Origin: Reichenbachiella carrageenanivorans
GTDB lineage: Bacteria > Bacteroidota > Bacteroidia > Cytophagales > Cyclobacteriaceae
Assembly (NCBI RefSeq): GCF_025639805.1
Contig: NZ_CP106735.1
Location: forward strand, 3,753,501 to 3,817,500
DNA: 64,000 bases
Reading direction: 5' to 3'
Made by a program: the position numbers and the translations under genes. The notes under the pieces are model-generated. The model searched no databases and had not been told where the DNA came from. It worked only from the letters and a program-made list of their open reading frames with translations. Positions 25,784 to 34,091 of the stretch are shown here, one piece after another. Every line of letters begins with the position of its first letter. Position 1 is the stretch's first letter.

Positions 25784-28708
25784 ATGTACGCTGATAAAGA
25801 AGAAAAAAGCAGCAACACCCTTTCAACGAAAGACCAAGATACCGAGGAGCGCTATTCCGAAGAGAAAAAAGAAGCGATTAGAAAAGACGCTGAGCGAATG
25901 GACAAAATGCGGGCGTATGATCTGGCGCATCCAGAAGAAAATGAGCGTATCGCAAAAGAGCTGCTAGACCAGCAAATAAAACGGCAAGAAGAAATAGCGC
26001 AACAAGAAGCTCAAAAGGCAGAAGCCAAGCGAGCAGAAGAAGCCAGCTACCCCAAACGAACGCCCGAAGAATACCGTGCGGAAGCGAGAGCACGAGAAAA
26101 GGCGATCATACAAAGTCAGGTCAATGCGGTGCAGAGCACTTATTACTACAAGCTGCAAAAAGACTACATCGCAAAAGTCAGGCTTCAATATCCGGAAATC
26201 AAACAATACTTTTCGGACTTCGATCACAACATGCGGATGCAAGGCTTCAAGATCGGCCACAAACCTTTTGTGCAAGCCCTCGAAAAAGGATTTGCAGGCA
26301 TCAAGTGGGGCATCATGATCCATGAAGAGGAGCCCGCTTCGGCACCCACTCAAGGGGTGCTAGTGGAGACCTCTACCAATCAAGTAACCCCCACCAACAC
26401 CCAAATCACAGCAGGAGTAGGTGCCCATGCCAAAAACCTCAAGGCCGACGTACTCGTCATCCAGCGAGCCTTGCTTCGCTTGGGACTACTCTCCGAATCA
26501 GACTTTGCCAACGAAACCACGGCAGTCAACAATACCCCCACCCCATCGGTAGAACAAGAGAAAATTCAGCAAACCATTGCTGCCATCCGTAGGTTTCAAG
26601 AAGAAGTACTACACTGGAACAAATCAGACGGCAACATAGCTGGACCAGACAGCAAGACTCTTTTGAAGATGCGGTCCGAAGGCATGGACTGTGATCATGT
26701 ACAGAAGAAATTAGCCGAGTACCCAGCCATCAAAGCCAAACGCGCTGCAGCAGCGAAAGCCGAAGAACAACAAAAGAAAGCTACAGAAGCAGCCCGCCAA
26801 AGAGCAGAAGAGGAAGCGGATCGAATCAAGTGTATCCAGGCAGAGCCTGCAACGGATGAGCACATAGAGAAGAATTTCATTACACAATATGAGGATTTGG
26901 ATGCTTTGGCCGCTGTATTGGTGGAGTATGTGATTCACAATCCATCTATAGTCCAAAAAGTTCTTCAGAAAAACGATAACGAAGAGTTAGCTGTCAAATT
27001 ATTAAACCTGCTAACTGACGCTCAGATAGCTAGTACTCATAAAGAACTTCTTCAGACCTTGCTCAACTCATTGACCCATTGGTATGATGAAATTTATAAT
27101 GAGTTTAAAACCGAGAAGGCAAGACTATACAAAGCATTAGATCCCAAGAAATCACCTACACCAATAACACAACCCCCTGAATATGAAACAACAACCGATA
27201 TAAGTGCAGACAAGCGACTACTCAAGAAGACCTTTAACCACAATCTGTCAGGCAGCGTAGGCGCCAACAATGCCGACAACTACAAAGATGATGTAAAAAT
27301 GGTCGCTCGCAAACTCAAAGAAAAAGGCTATGAGCTTTCCAATGACAATCTTCAAAATGGCCTTAGTGATAAAAAGCTCATCACTGCGATTGAAGATTTT
27401 CAAAAAGACCAATTTGGAAAAAACAAAAGTGACGGCATCATCTCTCCAGGCAAAGGCACCATCAAAGCACTATTTCCTGAATCAGGCTCATTTGATAGTG
27501 GGCTTGAAAAAATCTATGCCAATAGGAATAAACTAAACACCATTCTAGCCAAAGGCTTTACATCCAAACTGACAGGTGATGTGGGAGCCGATTATACTAA
27601 TAAAGACAAGAGCGTAAACAAGGCAGAAAACAACAAAGCAGACGTCATCAGAGTAGCCAAAGCTCTACAAGCTAGTAAGCATAATGTGCCCGAAGATTCG
27701 CTTATCAAAGGTATCAGCTCCAAAGAGTTCATCGATGTGATCAAGGCCTTCCAGACAAGCAAAGGCATTGGAGCAGATGGCAACATTACTATAGGTGGAA
27801 AAACAGACAAAGAGCTATCCAACTATAAACAATATACCTTTGGCATGATAGAAAAAATCAGTGCAACAGAATACAGCAATGAAACCTCTGCAGAAGAATA
27901 CTACAAAAAAACACAGGCACTGGAAGAGGCTCTAGGCATCAAAGAGGATAGCGACTATGCCAAGGTACTTCAGCTCGCCGAAAAAGCTGCCAGAGAAACT
28001 AAATACTTTGATAAACTAACAGCAGACGTCTCCGCCCAATTTATTCTCCCGTCTGAAGAAGCCAATGCCGACGGTGCTCAACTCAGTGGTGTATTCCAGT
28101 CCAGAATGGAGCGATTTCACAAGTTTCTCGTAATGGCAGGGCTCTACCAAGGCGACATGAAGGTCAATGACGGAGTACGAAGTCCGAAAAGAGCACATGG
28201 TTTCGCAGTACAGTATTATATACTGACTGGCAAGAGTGCTGCCACGGTCAAAGCTAATTTGATCATGATGTATAACAGTGAGGACGGTTACTTAGTTGGA
28301 GATTTTGTTGAAGATCATCATGGACACAAATGGGCTAAGAAATCTCATTTTATATTAGACGCGAATAATGAAGCAGTTGGTATCCATTATGATAAAGTAC
28401 AGGCTTATGTAAAAACCCTTTCAATGGGGAGAGACAATAAGGCCGACACAGCGGCTCAAGGATATAAGGAAGAGCCTTTATTTTGGCCTCTTCCAAAGCC
28501 GGATAGATTATCGATTCACGTTTCTGGAGGTGCAATGGATATCAATCGTCATAATTTCATTAATCAAAAAGATGCCATGGTTGATTTAATCGCGCATAAG
28601 TTTGGTGTAGTCCGAGCGGGTAGCTGGGGGGAAACGTGGCATTTTGAGCTATCAGATTTAGCTGTTTCGGGAGAGGAAGCAGATTATGCTAAAAATAAAA
28701 AAAGATGA
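25784..28708 (+). CDS. Effector with PG-binding-like modules and C-terminal M15 peptidase
   Basis: 974 residues with no signal peptide. Residues 1-110 are a charged Glu/Lys/Ala-rich coiled coil. Three modules of the G-x-VGA-x(n)-DV-x-x-(V/I)-x-x-L ... FQ ... DG-x-I-x-P(G) type lie at about 208-296, 488-563 and 594-680. The C-terminus (about 765-962) has the VanY-like motif SIHVSGGAMD (Zn ligands His912, Asp919) and ETWHFE (catalytic Glu950, ligand His953), so it should cut D-amino peptide bonds in peptidoglycan. The stop overlaps the next gene as ATGA. It is likely an antibacterial toxin sent out by a contractile or other system; no secretion genes are in the window. Confidence 0.8.
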   Translation: MYADKEEKSSNTLSTKDQDTEERYSEEKKEAIRKDAERMDKMRAYDLAHPEENERIAKELLDQQIKRQEEIAQQEAQKAEAKRAEEASYPKRTPEEYRAEARAREKAIIQSQVNAVQSTYYYKLQKDYIAKVRLQYPEIKQYFSDFDHNMRMQGFKIGHKPFVQALEKGFAGIKWGIMIHEEEPASAPTQGVLVETSTNQVTPTNTQITAGVGAHAKNLKADVLVIQRALLRLGLLSESDFANETTAVNNTPTPSVEQEKIQQTIAAIRRFQEEVLHWNKSDGNIAGPDSKTLLKMRSEGMDCDHVQKKLAEYPAIKAKRAAAAKAEEQQKKATEAARQRAEEEADRIKCIQAEPATDEHIEKNFITQYEDLDALAAVLVEYVIHNPSIVQKVLQKNDNEELAVKLLNLLTDAQIASTHKELLQTLLNSLTHWYDEIYNEFKTEKARLYKALDPKKSPTPITQPPEYETTTDISADKRLLKKTFNHNLSGSVGANNADNYKDDVKMVARKLKEKGYELSNDNLQNGLSDKKLITAIEDFQKDQFGKNKSDGIISPGKGTIKALFPESGSFDSGLEKIYANRNKLNTILAKGFTSKLTGDVGADYTNKDKSVNKAENNKADVIRVAKALQASKHNVPEDSLIKGISSKEFIDVIKAFQTSKGIGADGNITIGGKTDKELSNYKQYTFGMIEKISATEYSNETSAEEYYKKTQALEEALGIKEDSDYAKVLQLAEKAARETKYFDKLTADVSAQFILPSEEANADGAQLSGVFQSRMERFHKFLVMAGLYQGDMKVNDGVRSPKRAHGFAVQYYILTGKSAATVKANLIMMYNSEDGYLVGDFVEDHHGHKWAKKSHFILDANNEAVGIHYDKVQAYVKTLSMGRDNKADTAAQGYKEEPLFWPLPKPDRLSIHVSGGAMDINRHNFINQKDAMVDLIAHKFGVVRAGSWGETWHFELSDLAVSGEEADYAKNKKR

Positions 28709-29430
28709 GCAAACACATTATGTTATTTCTATTTGCGGTATTAGTGTCTTTTTACTCTTGCGAACAGAGTACAAAGATTGATCTTGATAACTATTTTTTT
28801 ATACCTGATAGCACGCATTGGGAAAATGAAACTATTTGGAAGAAAAAAATCAAACTCATTGGAGCATACATGGATTTAAGCAACTGGTATGTAAATAGTA
28901 ATCACGGAATGGAATTATGGCAGGGTAATTGGCGAATAAGAGGTGTGAGTAGAGCTCAAAAAGCGGACACTAATATCCTAGAGTATATTCACTCAGGTCT
29001 TCAAGACTCAATTAAAAACACACAAGTACTTACTTCAGATTACAAATCAGAGTTAGTCCAACGATGCATAGCGGCACAGCTCCCCCAGAATCTCGCTGGT
29101 TTGATGACAAACGACTCAATCACCTACGAATTTCGAAAACTATATCAAGGACAGTTTAATTTATACAAAGAGTATTTAAAGAATCAGCATAATATTTATA
29201 AGCCTTATCAGGAAGGTGATGAATTTAAAGTTGCCGTAGACCTAAGCCCTGATTCAGTTCAAACTTGCCTAATGGAGATGATCTCCTTTCCAAGTGATAC
29301 AGAAGCCATCCTAGCAGTCCCACATTACTTGTTTTATCAATTCCCAACAGAGAAACAACTCTTGTTTTTTTATCTCAGAGAGGAGAATAAGTGGTTGTTA
29401 TATGACTTCAGAGTGGTTGATAAAAAATAA
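28705..29430 (+). CDS. Immunity lipoprotein 1
   Basis: 241 residues with a lipoprotein signal (lipobox FYSC, Cys19). It is related along its whole length to the two lipoproteins downstream: PDSTHW near 35, WRIRG-x-SRA near 76, the QRC-x-AA, NLAGLMTNDS and KLYQGQF blocks, and the C-terminal SVQTCLMEMISFPS. It is translationally coupled to the M15 toxin by the ATGA overlap. A membrane-anchored periplasmic protein is what immunity against a periplasmic peptidoglycan hydrolase requires. The immunity role is inferred from position and duplication; I know of no named family. Confidence 0.72.
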   Translation: MSKHIMLFLFAVLVSFYSCEQSTKIDLDNYFFIPDSTHWENETIWKKKIKLIGAYMDLSNWYVNSNHGMELWQGNWRIRGVSRAQKADTNILEYIHSGLQDSIKNTQVLTSDYKSELVQRCIAAQLPQNLAGLMTNDSITYEFRKLYQGQFNLYKEYLKNQHNIYKPYQEGDEFKVAVDLSPDSVQTCLMEMISFPSDTEAILAVPHYLFYQFPTEKQLLFFYLREENKWLLYDFRVVDKK

Positions 29431-29445
29431 AGAGATTGGGCTTCT

Positions 29446-29598
29446 TTCATCAATAAGAATCATGCCATAATAGATTTGATCGCTCACCAGTTTGGAGTAG
29501 TCCGAGCAGGAGGCGCAGGAGAAACGTGGCATTTTGAATTGACAGACCTGGCCGTATCGAATACAGAAAAAGACTACGCTAAAAACAAAAAGAGATGA
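29446..29598 (+). pseudogene. Orphan toxin tail 1 (last 50 codons of the M15 domain)
   Basis: The 51 codons, including the stop, align without gaps to the last 50 residues of the M15 toxin; I count 38 of 50 identical. They include the VVRAG and ETWHFE motifs and the ending DYAKNKKR, then the same TGA overlapping the next ATG. There is no start codon, and the frame is closed upstream by the TAA of immunity gene 1. It is a displaced toxin 3' end, not a free gene. Confidence 0.85.
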
Positions 29599-30300
29599 AA
29601 AAACACCTTACTATCGTTGCGTTCATTGCGAGTGTAATGCTATGCTGTTCATGCACTCCAAACGATCATTTGGACTTGGCGAATTATAGTTACTCCCCAG
29701 ATAGCACCCATTGGAAAAACCAAGAACAAGCACAACTAAAAGAAACTGTGATCGTTGGGTATGCAGATATAGACAAATGGTACAGGTTGACTAATCGAAA
29801 CATTGCCTTATACGATAACTGGCGAATGCGTGGTATCAGCATGATGAGAGATGCGGATTCAAGTATTTTAGAATACATGCATGCTGATTTGCAGGACTCT
29901 ATTGCAAAGACAAATTTATTAACCGAGAACTTCAAGTCTGCCTTGATCCAGCGCTGTAAAACTGCTGCAAACCCTATGAATCTCGCAGGATTAATGTCTC
30001 AGGATTCTGTAACCTATGAATTGCGAAAGCTCTATCAGGAGCAATTCCATTCCTACAGAGAATATTTAGAGTATGAACATGGCATTAAAGGCCGGCTTAT
30101 TGAGGAAAATGATGATGGTATAGCTGTTGATGTTAGTGCCGATTCAGTTCAAAACTGTTTGATGGAGATGGTTTCATTTCCAAGCACATCAAGCGCCATC
30201 ATGGCTATGCCTTATTATATCCTCCAGTCTAGTGGTCTTCGTTCAAACAAATTTTTCTTATTCTTCTATGTCAAAGAAGATAATCACTGGCTCTTGGATA
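29491..30300 (+). repeat. Tandem toxin-tail/immunity duplication, copy A
   Basis: Two blocks of this unit recur downstream. Bases 29491-29753 (toxin tail plus first 53 immunity codons, 263 bp) match 30345-30607, and 29895-30300 match 30779-31184, both nearly identical. The segment between them differs in sequence and length. The repeat was found by eye. Confidence 0.85.
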
Positions 30301-30326
30301 ATTTCATAGTAACTGAGGATCACTAA
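29595..30326 (+). CDS. Immunity lipoprotein 2
   Basis: 243 residues with a lipoprotein signal (lipobox CCSC, Cys20). Residues 1-53 and about 101-235 are nearly identical to immunity lipoprotein 3, while residues 54-100 differ. It has the family blocks PDSTHW, WRMRGIS, QRCKTAANPMNLAGLM, KLYQEQF and SVQNCLMEMVSFPS. It begins inside the stop codon of orphan toxin tail 1, reproducing the toxin-immunity junction seen at 28705. It is probably an immunity gene for a related toxin tip. Confidence 0.72.
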   Translation: MKKHLTIVAFIASVMLCCSCTPNDHLDLANYSYSPDSTHWKNQEQAQLKETVIVGYADIDKWYRLTNRNIALYDNWRMRGISMMRDADSSILEYMHADLQDSIAKTNLLTENFKSALIQRCKTAANPMNLAGLMSQDSVTYELRKLYQEQFHSYREYLEYEHGIKGRLIEENDDGIAVDVSADSVQNCLMEMVSFPSTSSAIMAMPYYILQSSGLRSNKFFLFFYVKEDNHWLLDNFIVTEDH

Positions 30327-30332
30327 AGAAGC

Positions 30333-30452
30333 ATTCCTCACTAATTTGGTGTAGTCCGAGCGGGTGGCTGGGATGAAACGTGGCATTTTGAATTGACAGA
30401 CCTAGCCGTATCGAATACAGAAAAAGACTACGCTAAAAACAAAAAGAGATGA
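30333..30452 (+). pseudogene. Orphan toxin tail 2, with a nonsense codon
   Basis: From 30345 the frame encodes the last 35 residues of the toxin, including VVRAGG and ETWHFE and the same KNKKR ending and TGA. The codons just upstream still align (ATT CCT CAC then TAA, where the intact toxin and tail 1 read I-A-H-K/Q), so a TAA interrupts the old frame at 30342-30344. It is shorter and more decayed than tail 1. Confidence 0.8.
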
Positions 30453-31184
30453 AAAAACACCTTACAATCGTTGCGTTCATTGCGAGTGTAATGCTATGCT
30501 GTTCATGCACTCCAAACGATCATTTGGACTTGGCGAATTATAGTTACTCCCCAGATAGCACCCATTGGAAAAACCAAGAACAAGCACAACTAAAAGAAAC
30601 TGTAATCACTACGTACAAAGATATAGACCAATGGTATCAGATGAGTAATAATTATATAAATCTGAATAAATGGTATGGCTCTACTAATGAAATCCCTACC
30701 AATGTTTGGCAAATGAAAGGATATTTTCACCAACCAGCTGACAGTGCCATTGTAACTTATCTTAACAAGCACTTGCCAGATTCTATTGCAAAGACAAATT
30801 TATTAACCGAGAACTTTAAGACTTCATTAATCCAGCGCTGTAAAACTGCTACAAACCCTATGAATCTCGCAGGATTAATGTCTCAGGATTCTGTAACTTA
30901 TGAATTGGAAAAGCTGTATCAGGAGCAATTCCATTCCTACAGAGAATATTTAGAGTATGAACATGGCATTAAAGGCCGGCTTATTGAGGAAAATGATGAT
31001 GGTATAGCTGTTGATGTTAGTGCCGATTCAGTTCAAAACTGTTTGATGGAGATGGTTTCATTTCCCAGCACATCAAGCGCCATCATGGCTGTGCCTTATT
31101 ATATCCTCCAGTCTAGTGGTCTTCGTTCAAACAAATTTTTCTTATTCTTCTATATCAAAGAAGATAATCACTGGCTCTTGGATG
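30345..31184 (+). repeat. Tandem toxin-tail/immunity duplication, copy B
   Basis: Second copy of the unit described at 29491-30300. The central segment (30608-30778) is about 30 bases longer than in copy A and unrelated at many positions, whereas the flanks hardly differ. Confidence 0.85.
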
Positions 31185-31216
31185 ATTTCAAGGTGGTAAA
31201 GAATCAGAGAAACTAG
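30449..31216 (+). CDS. Immunity lipoprotein 3
   Basis: 255 residues; the lipoprotein signal and first 53 residues are the same as in immunity lipoprotein 2. The variable middle (about 54-110) contains NKWYGSTNEIPTNVWQMKGY and is 10 residues longer, and the last 145 residues again nearly match. It starts by the ATGA overlap with orphan toxin tail 2. The pattern of fixed ends and a changed middle suggests that the middle sets which toxin is bound; that is inference. Confidence 0.72.
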   Translation: MKKHLTIVAFIASVMLCCSCTPNDHLDLANYSYSPDSTHWKNQEQAQLKETVITTYKDIDQWYQMSNNYINLNKWYGSTNEIPTNVWQMKGYFHQPADSAIVTYLNKHLPDSIAKTNLLTENFKTSLIQRCKTATNPMNLAGLMSQDSVTYELEKLYQEQFHSYREYLEYEHGIKGRLIEENDDGIAVDVSADSVQNCLMEMVSFPSTSSAIMAVPYYILQSSGLRSNKFFLFFYIKEDNHWLLDDFKVVKNQRN

Positions 31217-31391
31217 AAAGAAAAGGCGTTTCGAACGCATGTAGCAATCGAAACACACCCGCTTGCAATTCCTCTGTTTATATTACTTTTTCATTTCAAA
31301 GCGATCAAACACCTCGCTGGTAAAAGAATTGACACCTTTGAACAGCAAGGAAGTGATCGCCTTCTACTTTACTTTGGATTGATTAAATAAA

Positions 31392-32159
31392 TCAGTCACC
31401 TAGCTTCAAGTTTGCCAACTTTTCATTGATTTCCATCTGCTTTCGAGTAGTTTTCATCAATTCATCATTGAAACTCTCTAACTCTTCATTCGATTTGTTT
31501 AATTGCTGATTTTTTGCTTTCAACAATACTCTCGCTTTATTCAAGATCACATTATCCTGAGCGATTTTCTTATTGGCCAAGCTCAGTGTCTCCTTTTGTT
31601 GCGCTTCTGTGATCGTATTTCTTCTAAACGAATATCCCCAATAACCACACACGGCTACTACAGTAGCAAATAGCACAGCATGAAAAATAAACGTCTGCAA
31701 ATCCATATATTGCAACTGTGTAAAATAAACTTCTTGCATACCACTAAACTGAGCATATGCAAAAGACGCATGGTGCACAACTATAAATAACAACAGGGGT
31801 ATCTGTAGTTTCCAGTTTTGATAAATAACCAAAATAGCTGCGCTTACAAAAGCGAAAAAATGCATCTCAAACATTCCATGCATCTGATAGATAAACAACC
31901 CTACATAAATACCCAGAAATAAGCTCGCCACATACCTATGAGCGTTCCCTTCTGGCAATATGGCTTTCACACCAAACCAAGCCACTAAAGACAGTGTACT
32001 TACAGACACAGCCAGAAGCCAAGTGTCATAAAACAAAGCCAAAAAGAAGGATATACCGACATGTACAAGGAGAATCTTGAACATATACTCATCGGCTTTT
32101 TTGTAAATTGGCTTGAAAACGTTTTCAATTTGAACGTCCGTCAAAGAAGCTAGCTCCAT
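31392..32159 (-). CDS. Six-helix membrane sensor-like protein with C-terminal coiled coil
   Basis: 255 residues: about six membrane helices over 25-180, then a Lys/Glu/Asn-rich coiled coil to the end. The stretch MHGMFEMHFFAFV, followed by an NWK segment and HHASFAYAQ, resembles the input domain found ahead of some chemotaxis receptors and diguanylate cyclases (HGM-x-EMHF-x-x-F and HH). There is no output domain here, so the coiled coil may signal to a partner. It lies 10 bases downstream of the thioredoxin-fold gene, probably in one operon. Confidence 0.55.
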   Translation of the reverse strand: MELASLTDVQIENVFKPIYKKADEYMFKILLVHVGISFFLALFYDTWLLAVSVSTLSLVAWFGVKAILPEGNAHRYVASLFLGIYVGLFIYQMHGMFEMHFFAFVSAAILVIYQNWKLQIPLLLFIVVHHASFAYAQFSGMQEVYFTQLQYMDLQTFIFHAVLFATVVAVCGYWGYSFRRNTITEAQQKETLSLANKKIAQDNVILNKARVLLKAKNQQLNKSNEELESFNDELMKTTRKQMEINEKLANLKLGD

Positions 32160-32169
32160 TTTTTAAAGT

Positions 32170-32793
32170 TTAAAAGTTTAATAAATTAAAATCATCTTTC
32201 GGTAGGCCACACCCATAAGACACTGTAGCAAGTGGGCCAAATTTGGGTGCTGGTTTATTGGACATCAATGAATCTAAAGCCATCTGAGCAAAGTTGCTCA
32301 TGGCATCAGTACAATACCGAGCTTTATTATAATTGCCACGGAAATAGAGTTTTCCATCTGTATTTACTATCACTGCTTGAGGTGTAGAATAAACGCCAAA
32401 GCCATTCGCCAACTTATCCCCTACGTCTTCCATCACTTGAATCTTGCCATCAAAGTAATCTACCGCATCAGACATTTCAGCCCCCTCTGGTATCACTACC
32501 ACAAAATCCACATCATTAGCAAATTGACTCTGTAGATAATTAAAATGCTTGACGTTAAAGCGAGAGCAAGGACAATCTGGCTTGAAGAAATGATAAAATT
32601 TAGGGTATTGAAGAGGTGCTATAGCAGCATTGTCCAGCGGCACGGATTCGTTCACATAGACTACTTTATAGTTGGGTGGTACTGGCGTAGGCAGTGTGTA
32701 TTGCAACTCCTGCTTCCAAAACAACCAAGCAATGATGCTCATGATGAAAAGCATGAAGACTGCGGCCAAAGCTTTTCTTGCTAAATTATTCAA
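32170..32793 (-). CDS. Membrane-anchored thioredoxin-fold protein
   Basis: 207 residues: one N-terminal membrane anchor (about 9-25), then a thioredoxin-like domain facing the periplasm. The active-site-like motif is PDCPCSRFN near 74-82 (C-x-C instead of C-x-x-C), the cis-Pro segment YSTPQAVIV follows near 136, and paired Cys occur late (ARYC and SYGCGLP). It resembles the AhpC/TSA-related DUF6436 group, from memory. A redox or metal role is possible; the C-x-C spacing is unusual for an oxidoreductase. Confidence 0.55.
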   Translation of the reverse strand: MNNLARKALAAVFMLFIMSIIAWLFWKQELQYTLPTPVPPNYKVVYVNESVPLDNAAIAPLQYPKFYHFFKPDCPCSRFNVKHFNYLQSQFANDVDFVVVIPEGAEMSDAVDYFDGKIQVMEDVGDKLANGFGVYSTPQAVIVNTDGKLYFRGNYNKARYCTDAMSNFAQMALDSLMSNKPAPKFGPLATVSYGCGLPKDDFNLLNF

Positions 32794-32900
32794 GTTTTCC
32801 CTGTATTAAATAAAATATAGATTCATACTACTGGCATTTGCTAAATAGCAAATGCAGCAACTACAGGTTGGGCTGGCCTAATAAAAAAAGGATAGATAGA

Positions 32901-32926
32901 TTTTACCGTCTTTGATGACGGTAAAA
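32901..32926 (-). terminator. Hairpin downstream of the thioesterase operon
   Basis: A perfect 10-bp inverted repeat (TTTTACCGTC / GACGGTAAAA) with a T run about ten bases further on the minus strand. A second perfect repeat (GCATTTGCT / AGCAAATGC, 32834-32855) lies closer to the next gene. The 248-base gap holds no gene. Confidence 0.55.
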
Positions 32927-33041
32927 GTAGAAGTGTTAATAAAAATTCTCAATGCTTAGCTCAAAAGTAGTGCAAATAGTATGTTATACAATACTCCTTC
33001 ATTTGATTTTATTCAAAAAATCATCTCGGGTATAGCTTTGA

Positions 33042-33572
33042 CTAGAAAATTTTAATGGCAGAATTGGCAATCTCTTGTTTGACCTGACGAACACGCATAT
33101 CAAAGTCTATGTCTTCGTAATCTATATCATCGAAAGCTACTGCAGATAAAAATTCAACCAGTTTGGCAGGGTGTGTAGTGGATCTGCCTCGCTCGTTTAC
33201 ATAGCGCAGTTTGGTCCAGAGCAATGTTTTCAATTCCGTTTCGTCATCATCGGTCATAAAATACTCTACCACTAGGGTGTTGTGATTGTACCAGATGATT
33301 CTAGAAAATATCTTGACCCACTCTCCCATTCCTGCAGATTTGATATATGCAATTTGATGATTATACACCACCCATATGGCATCAAAGGCCTTGTAGATTT
33401 CTGACATTTGCATACCATATAGCTTAGGTACTTTGTCTTCTCTGGCATTAAAGAAGTAATCGAAATACTTGGCATTATTCAAATGTTTCAATGGATCACA
33501 ATCCTGAAATCGGATCACCGATCTTGATTTTGTGGTTTTTTGATACTTCTTCGAAGGGTCAAATTCAAACAT
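33042..33572 (-). CDS. Hotdog-fold acyl-CoA thioesterase
   Basis: 176 residues of the 4-hydroxybenzoyl-CoA thioesterase/FabZ-like hotdog fold. The core line RFQDCDPLKHLNNAKYFDYF (about 21-40) carries the usual Asp and the N-x-x-Y-x-x-Y pattern. It probably hydrolyses an acyl-CoA in the cytoplasm; the substrate is unknown. Its start overlaps the 3' end of the broken DinB gene, so the two were likely cotranscribed. Confidence 0.78.
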   Translation of the reverse strand: MFEFDPSKKYQKTTKSRSVIRFQDCDPLKHLNNAKYFDYFFNAREDKVPKLYGMQMSEIYKAFDAIWVVYNHQIAYIKSAGMGEWVKIFSRIIWYNHNTLVVEYFMTDDDETELKTLLWTKLRYVNERGRSTTHPAKLVEFLSAVAFDDIDYEDIDFDMRVRQVKQEIANSAIKIF

Positions 33573-34090
33573 GGGTAAGATATCTTTGGGTGATAATTTT
33601 TTTATGATGGGCTAAGTGGCCTGCAATAATAAATATAATCGCTCGAACTGAAATATCCGAACCGTTAGCATTACCCATTTGAACTAATGCAGAAGCAGGG
33701 AGATTAGCAATCATTCGAATATGTCCTTCTCTCATACTCACAAACTCTTCCAACAACTCTTCTATACTAATGCTTGAATCATCTGCCTTTTGCACATATA
33801 GATGATCATCAAAAACCAGGAAGCCTGACCCGATCACCACGGGCAATAGTCATGGCTCTATAGCCAAATATTCGCTCCGCATCTATCAAATGACGCACGA
33901 CTTGTCGAATACTCCACTTACCTTCTTCATATGCATAGTCATGTTTATCTGGAGGAAGATCATGGATAAATTTAGTAAAATTTACCTTTTGATCTTTGAT
34001 CATTTCCATCACATCCCACTCAGCTACAGACTGAATATAGCCAGCATAAAACGGATCATATTCACTAGCCAAAGGTTTTTCTATTTTCAT
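33565..34090 (-). pseudogene. DinB-family gene broken by a one-base frameshift
   Basis: Two overlapping frames together give one DinB-like four-helix protein. The first (34090-33809) starts MKIEKPLASEYDPFYAGYIQ, contains WSIRQVVRHLIDAERIFGYR and runs to RLPGF then a stop. The second supplies FDDHLYVQK, SMREGHIRMI, SDISVRAIIFIIAGHLAHHKKII and QRYL. Reading is restored by removing one base from a run of five A (33811-33815 on the plus strand). The metal-site His residues survive (HLI and GHLAHH). It could be a sequencing or assembly error rather than true decay. Confidence 0.85.
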
Positions 34091-34091
34091 A

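Noticed and set aside
26076..26956. Overlapping long frames on both strands inside the toxin gene
   Set aside because: They have low-complexity, Cys/Phe/Leu-rich translations that mirror the Glu/Lys/Ala-rich coiled-coil codons of the real gene.
31283..31363. 26-codon open segment on the minus strand (begins KAITSLLFKG, ends FEMKK)
   Set aside because: It looks like a protein tail but has no start, is bounded upstream by TAG, and matches nothing recognisable in the window. It is not related to the toxin tails.
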